DNA from: Desulfurococcales archaeon
GTDB lineage: Archaea; Thermoproteota; Thermoprotei_A; Sulfolobales; NBVN01
Direction: 5' to 3'
Assembly (NCBI GenBank): GCA_027083115.1
Contig: JALWQN010000009.1
Coordinates: 1 to 9,274 of the forward strand
DNA length: 9,274 nucleotides
Made by a program: the position numbers and the translations under genes
Part shown: positions 6,462 through 9,274 of the stretch, in pieces
How positions within the stretch are numbered: the first letter of the stretch is position 1
Layout: every line of letters begins with the position of its first letter
The notes under the pieces: generated by a model
What the model was told of the DNA's origin: nothing
The model's database searches: none
What the model saw: the letters and a program-made list of their open reading frames with translations, nothing else

Positions 6462-6947
6462 GTGACAACAATCCAAAGGATATGGAGATTAAGATCAACG
6501 TTACTTCGTTTAAGGGCTACTAGATGCCTGGATTGCGGATACGTCTCTTTCCCACCTAAAGCTGCATGCCCTAAATGCGGTTCCAGAAATGTTGTTAGGG
6601 AGGAACTACCCAAGGAAGGGAAGGTCCTAACTTATACAGTACTTAACGTACCTATAAAGGGATTTGAGGATCAAGCTCCATTAATTGTTGCTTTGATTAA
6701 GTTAGGTGATGCTAGAGTGCTTGCGCAACTAACGGACGTGAAACCTGAGGACATGGAGATCGGTATGGAGGTTGTTGCGACAGTAAGGAGAACAGCCCCC
6801 ACACTAGATGGCGTTGTCCCCTACGTAGTTAAGTTCAGGCCTAAGGAAGCTGAGCAAAGAATAACCTTAACTGCTAGTTCTACCTCCACAAACCCGGCAT
6901 CCTCTTCAAAAACCAATAAAGCAAGTGAATCAGGACAGACACCATAG
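6462..6947 (+). CDS. DUF35 zinc-ribbon / OB-fold acyl-CoA-binding protein
   Basis: This 161-residue protein has the DUF35 layout: an N-terminal helix, a rubredoxin-like zinc ribbon with four cysteines (C22, C25, C36, C39; RCLDCGY and CPKCGS), and an OB-fold (about residues 48-135; VLTYTVLNVPIKGFEDQAPLIV, GMEVVATVRR). In archaea DUF35 proteins bridge acetoacetyl-CoA thiolase and HMG-CoA synthase and help channel the intermediate. Its place 4 nt after the thiolase gene fits that role. The start is GTG at 6462 with a strong ribosome site. After residue 135 comes an unusual tail of about 26 residues rich in Ser, Thr, Asn and Lys (SSTSTNPASSSKTN). It is likely disordered and absent from a minimal DUF35 protein. 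No enzymatic function is expected for it alone. Confidence 0.9.
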   Translation: MTTIQRIWRLRSTLLRLRATRCLDCGYVSFPPKAACPKCGSRNVVREELPKEGKVLTYTVLNVPIKGFEDQAPLIVALIKLGDARVLAQLTDVKPEDMEIGMEVVATVRRTAPTLDGVVPYVVKFRPKEAEQRITLTASSTSTNPASSSKTNKASESGQTP

Positions 6948-6962
6948 TAACTCACGATATCC

Positions 6963-6968
6963 TTTATA
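6963..6968 (+). promoter_or_regulatory. TATA-like box for the tRNA-binding-domain gene
   Basis: TTTATA is centred about 27 nt before the GTG at 6993, predicting transcription from about that codon. It also shows that the gene has its own promoter after the DUF35 stop at 6947. Confidence 0.5.
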
Positions 6969-6992
6969 CCTATAGTTAATTCACTATATCGG

Positions 6993-7337
6993 GTGGTTAA
7001 AGTGAGCGATAGAATCTCCCTAAAGGATTTCGCTAAGATTGACTTAAGAGTTGGGCATGTAGTGGAGGCAGAAAAGATTCCCGGCTCCAGGAAATTAATT
7101 AAGCTGATTGTGGATCTAGGTTCAGAAAAAAGGCAAGTTATTGCAGGTCTGGCTGAATGGTATTCCCCAGAAGACCTGAAAGACAAGTACGTCGTGGTCG
7201 TAGCCAATCTTGAGCCAAAAGTTATGATGGGCTATGAATCCAACGGAATGATTCTTGCTGCAGGGTGCAGTAAGGGAGACACACCAGTAATTCTTACGGT
7301 TGAGAAGCCGGTTAAGGCAGGAACAAAGATTTGCTAG
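6993..7337 (+). CDS. Stand-alone tRNA-binding OB-fold protein (EMAPII/MetRS C-terminal-like)
   Basis: This 114-residue single-domain protein belongs to the tRNA_bind family (COG0073). That domain occurs at the C-terminus of many methionyl-tRNA synthetases, in Arc1p/EMAPII-type cofactors and in CsaA. Conserved elements, counted from the second GTG, are FAKIDLRVGHVVEAEKIPGS (10-29), KLIKLIVDLG, RQVIAGLAEWYSPEDL and the NLEPKVMMGYESNGMILAA block (69-87). It likely binds tRNA non-specifically and in archaea may act in trans on a MetRS lacking this domain; that partner is inferred. Two starts are possible. GTG at 6993 fits leaderless initiation from the TATA box. GTG at 7002 has GGTG 6 nt upstream and removes three residues. 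I chose 6993 on promoter distance. The stop is 4 nt from that of the convergent glutamine synthetase-like gene. Confidence 0.87.
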   Translation: MVKVSDRISLKDFAKIDLRVGHVVEAEKIPGSRKLIKLIVDLGSEKRQVIAGLAEWYSPEDLKDKYVVVVANLEPKVMMGYESNGMILAAGCSKGDTPVILTVEKPVKAGTKIC

Positions 7338-7341
7338 TGAT

Positions 7342-8646
7342 TCACCACCAAAGGTATTCAGCAAACTCAGCAGGTGTAGGAACTGAGTTAACTTTTAATG
7401 CCTCAGCTTTTTTTATTTCTATGTACTTACTTAACAGTTCCTTAGGAAATACAGGCCTTAAGTATGAGTTATCTGTCTCGAGCTCTTCAACAGCCCTCAT
7501 CAGGTTTTCAGGCAATAACTTAATCCCTAATTCCTTTATTTCCCAACTCCTTAGCATATAGGAGTTCGTTTCCAGCGGGTCTCCAGGATCTATTTTCTTT
7601 TGGACACCATCTAGACCTGCCAAGGTTATAGCTGATAAGGCAAGGTAGGGGTTAGCGAGAGGGTCAGGCACCCTAAATTCTATTCTTGCTCCACTTGGGC
7701 CTAAGGTCTTGGGGATTCTTACAGCTACTGACCTATTGCTGAACCCCCAAGCTAAATATATGGGTGCCTCATAACCTGGAACTAGTCTCTTATATGAATT
7801 CACTGTTGGAGCAACAATCGCGGCTAAGGAACGTCCATGCTCCAGTATACCGCCTATAAAGTACCTACCTAACTGACTAATGTTATCTTCACTATCCCAG
7901 AAAAAGTTTGAGTTACCAGTCCATAAGCTAACATGCACGTGCATCCCCGAACCATTATCGTTGGCGATCGGCTTGGGCATAAAGTTAGCTACATAACCCA
8001 ATTCACCAGCTACTTTCCTGACAACGTATTTTAAAGTCACTATATGATCCCCTACTACCTCAGGGCTTCCTGAAGGAGTGACAAGCTCTGACTGGTTTGG
8101 GGCTACCTCATGATGTGCTTTCTTAACATTAATACCCATAAGCGTCAAGTACTTGATAGCCTTAACCCTCAAATTATAGGTTACGCTACCTAAGTCAATA
8201 GCTTGGTAAGCTCTCTTCTTGTAGAATATCCCGTAAGGGGCTTCCTCATCATTAATTATGTTTAAGTACTGGTGCACACCATTAACTTCATACCTTACTT
8301 TATGAATAAAGAACTCTACCTCAGCACCAACAACGACTCTATAGTTTTTGGATGTTAGGTAAGAGCTTGTTTTCTCCGCAACCCACCTAGAATCACCCCA
8401 AAACCGTGAATCACCGTCCCAAATACTTGTTAATGCTCTGTAAGTATTTCTATCCCAAGGCAACTCAGTTATTGTGCCTTCAATAGGTCTTAACAGCAAG
8501 TCACTATTGCTTATGTCTAGCATACCGACCGATGAGGCATCTATGTATACCTCCTTATGGAGGACATCATAAGGAACTGAGACCGCATGAGTTCTTCCTG
8601 CCAAGTCCACGTAGTGCATCTCTATCCATTTTCCATTGTTCGACAT
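7342..8646 (-). CDS. Glutamine synthetase family protein, divergent type I
   Basis: This 434-residue type I glutamine synthetase-like enzyme would ligate ammonia or an amine to glutamate using ATP. Conserved motifs are DASS (36-39; usual DGSS), ELPW, GAEVEFFI (107-114), HHEVAPNQSEL (178-188; usual HHEVAPGQHEI), MPKPIANDNGSGMH (223-236), NSYKRLVPGYEAP, NRSVAVRIP, IEFRVPDPLANPYLA and AGLDGVQKKI. The metal- and ATP-site residues visible in these motifs are kept. Departures are the missing N-terminal helix (it starts straight at the beta-grasp strand WIEMHYVDLAGR), PI for PD, DSR for DPR, and no NLY adenylylation-type motif. True glutamine synthetase, or a paralogue acting on another amine acceptor, is therefore possible. 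The ATG at 8646 has GAGGT 8 nt upstream. It is divergent from an Lrp-type regulator. Confidence 0.85.
   Translation of the reverse strand: MSNNGKWIEMHYVDLAGRTHAVSVPYDVLHKEVYIDASSVGMLDISNSDLLLRPIEGTITELPWDRNTYRALTSIWDGDSRFWGDSRWVAEKTSSYLTSKNYRVVVGAEVEFFIHKVRYEVNGVHQYLNIINDEEAPYGIFYKKRAYQAIDLGSVTYNLRVKAIKYLTLMGINVKKAHHEVAPNQSELVTPSGSPEVVGDHIVTLKYVVRKVAGELGYVANFMPKPIANDNGSGMHVHVSLWTGNSNFFWDSEDNISQLGRYFIGGILEHGRSLAAIVAPTVNSYKRLVPGYEAPIYLAWGFSNRSVAVRIPKTLGPSGARIEFRVPDPLANPYLALSAITLAGLDGVQKKIDPGDPLETNSYMLRSWEIKELGIKLLPENLMRAVEELETDNSYLRPVFPKELLSKYIEIKKAEALKVNSVPTPAEFAEYLWW
7408..7414 (+). terminator. T-run, candidate terminator for the tRNA-binding-domain gene
   Basis: Seven consecutive Ts followed by ATTT lie about 70 nt beyond the tRNA-binding-domain stop, inside the 3' end of the opposing glutamine synthetase-like gene. 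Archaeal RNA polymerase can terminate at such tracts. No other T-run follows that gene closely. It also encodes Lys-rich residues of the opposite protein, so it may be incidental. Confidence 0.3.
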
Positions 8647-8664
8647 TATGCTTAACCTCTCTAA

Positions 8665-8675
8665 ACAATTATTGT
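8665..8675. promoter_or_regulatory. Inverted repeat, candidate Lrp-type operator
   Basis: ACAAT-T-ATTGT is a perfect 5-bp-arm inverted repeat around one base, flanked by A/T. It lies between the TATA-like box and the start codon of the glutamine synthetase-like gene, where bound protein would block initiation. A second short inverted repeat, CTTA-T-TAAG, is at 8700-8708. AT-rich DNA makes such repeats fairly common, so function is inferred. Confidence 0.35.
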
Positions 8676-8683
8676 ATTAATAA
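8675..8683 (-). promoter_or_regulatory. TATA-like box for the glutamine synthetase-like gene
   Basis: The minus strand reads GTTATTAAT, about 30 nt before the ATG at 8646. It predicts a very short leader that overlaps the GAGGT ribosome site. Confidence 0.4.
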
Positions 8684-8731
8684 CCTAGATTATTGAACGC
8701 TTATTAAGTAATTCCCCAATAAATACCGAAC

Positions 8732-8740
8732 AATATATTA
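8732..8740 (+). promoter_or_regulatory. TATA-like box for the Lrp/AsnC regulator gene
   Basis: AATATATTA predicts a start near 8763, directly at GGAGG (8764-8768), which lies 7 nt before the TTG at 8776. Spacing supports both the promoter and the chosen start. Confidence 0.5.
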
Positions 8741-8775
8741 ACTACCAGTCATAAACTATTCCTGGAGGATGAACA

Positions 8776-9258
8776 TTGGTTGAGAGCTATAAAGTTCACT
8801 TGGACAACTTAGATCTCAAAATCCTTAAGCACATAGCCCTTCATGGGAGAGAGGGAATTAGGTCCTTAGCTAGAGAGTTAGGGAAATCCCCCTCAACAAT
8901 ATCTGAGCGATTAAGAAAGCTAGAATCGCTTGGGATAATACAGAAATATACGGCACTACTGGATTACGGTAAGCTAGGTTACGAAATTAATGCCTTAATA
9001 TTGATTCAGGTGGATGGAAAATTCATAGAGGATTTAGAGAAAGAATTAAGTTATGAACCAAACGTTAGGGCTGTTTACGACATTACTGGAGTATATGATG
9101 TCGCAATAATTGTGAGTTTTAAGTCAGTCCATCAATTAGATGCTTTCGTTAAGTCATTAATTAAGAAACGGCCAGTAAAGAGAAGCATGACTAGCTTAGT
9201 GTTTAGGGTGGTAAAGGAAGACCCTCATATTAAGGAGTTTCTTGAGCGAAAAAAATAG
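8776..9258 (+). CDS. Lrp/AsnC-family transcriptional regulator
   Basis: This 160-residue regulator has the typical two-domain Lrp/AsnC (feast/famine) structure. An N-terminal winged helix-turn-helix (about residues 10-60; recognition region GKSPSTISERLRKLESLGII at 36-55) precedes a RAM ligand-binding domain (about 70-150) that includes YDITGVYDVAII, where amino acids bind between subunits. Such proteins form dimers to octamers and wrap promoter DNA. The start is TTG at 8776 with GGAGG at 7-nt spacing; the nearby ATG at 8769 reads into a stop after four codons. It is divergent from a glutamine synthetase-like gene with 129 nt between them, so control of nitrogen assimilation or of that enzyme's paralogous pathway, plus autoregulation, is the likely job. 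The effector cannot be read from sequence. Confidence 0.9.
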   Translation: MVESYKVHLDNLDLKILKHIALHGREGIRSLARELGKSPSTISERLRKLESLGIIQKYTALLDYGKLGYEINALILIQVDGKFIEDLEKELSYEPNVRAVYDITGVYDVAIIVSFKSVHQLDAFVKSLIKKRPVKRSMTSLVFRVVKEDPHIKEFLERKK

Positions 9259-9274
9259 GTATTGAGGACTTACA

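Noticed and set aside
6821..7207. Minus-strand 128-codon open frame spanning the DUF35 tail and the tRNA-binding-domain gene
   Set aside because: It is opposite two well-supported genes and their promoter, and its translation is Ser/Thr/Leu-rich with no family resemblance.
8769..8783. ATG at 8769 as the start of the Lrp regulator
   Set aside because: It is out of frame and reaches a TGA after four codons; the TTG at 8776 has the correct ribosome-site spacing.

Overview
The window looks like a piece of a thermophilic archaeal chromosome, most likely from the Crenarchaeota/TACK group. The reasons are an archaeal-type PheRS alpha N-terminus, a stand-alone PhoU/TrkA-C protein, a thiolase plus DUF35 pair, AT-rich TATA-like boxes about 26 nt before predicted transcript starts, GTG/TTG starts, GGAGGTGA-type ribosome sites and heavy AGG/AGA arginine use. 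By eye the GC content is roughly 40-43%. Genes are tightly packed, and I see no mobile element, CRISPR array, tRNA or rRNA.

Left part (1-2452). The 5' end of a minus-strand pheS gene runs off the window. A 214-nt spacer with divergent promoter-like elements separates it from an unrecognised Cys-containing ORF. That ORF stays open upstream of its only usable start (TTG) and appears 5'-damaged. Next is a plus-strand protein with two PhoU-like and TrkA-C-like repeats, whose stop codon abuts the stop of the convergent moaB-like gene.

Middle part (2453-4442, minus strand). A three-gene operon runs flippase-like membrane protein (UPF0104 family), then a DUF59/MIP18-type Fe-S assembly protein, then a MoaB/Mog-family protein. 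Spacing is short and the last two genes overlap.

Right-centre part (4533-6947, plus strand). A translationally coupled operon encodes a small protein resembling archaeal HMG-CoA synthase that lacks a catalytic cysteine, an intact SCP2-type thiolase, and a DUF35 zinc-ribbon/OB-fold protein. In other archaea, acetoacetyl-CoA thiolase, HMG-CoA synthase and DUF35 form one channelling complex. Here the HMGCS position is taken by an apparent pseudoenzyme, and this is the most interesting observation in the window.

Right part (6993-9258). A stand-alone tRNA-binding OB-fold protein, probably leaderless, converges with a divergent glutamine synthetase family gene only 4 bp away. The glutamine synthetase gene is divergent from an Lrp/AsnC regulator, and their shared 129-nt intergenic region contains an ACAAT-T-ATTGT inverted repeat. 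The layout suggests the regulator controls the synthetase and perhaps itself in response to an amino acid.
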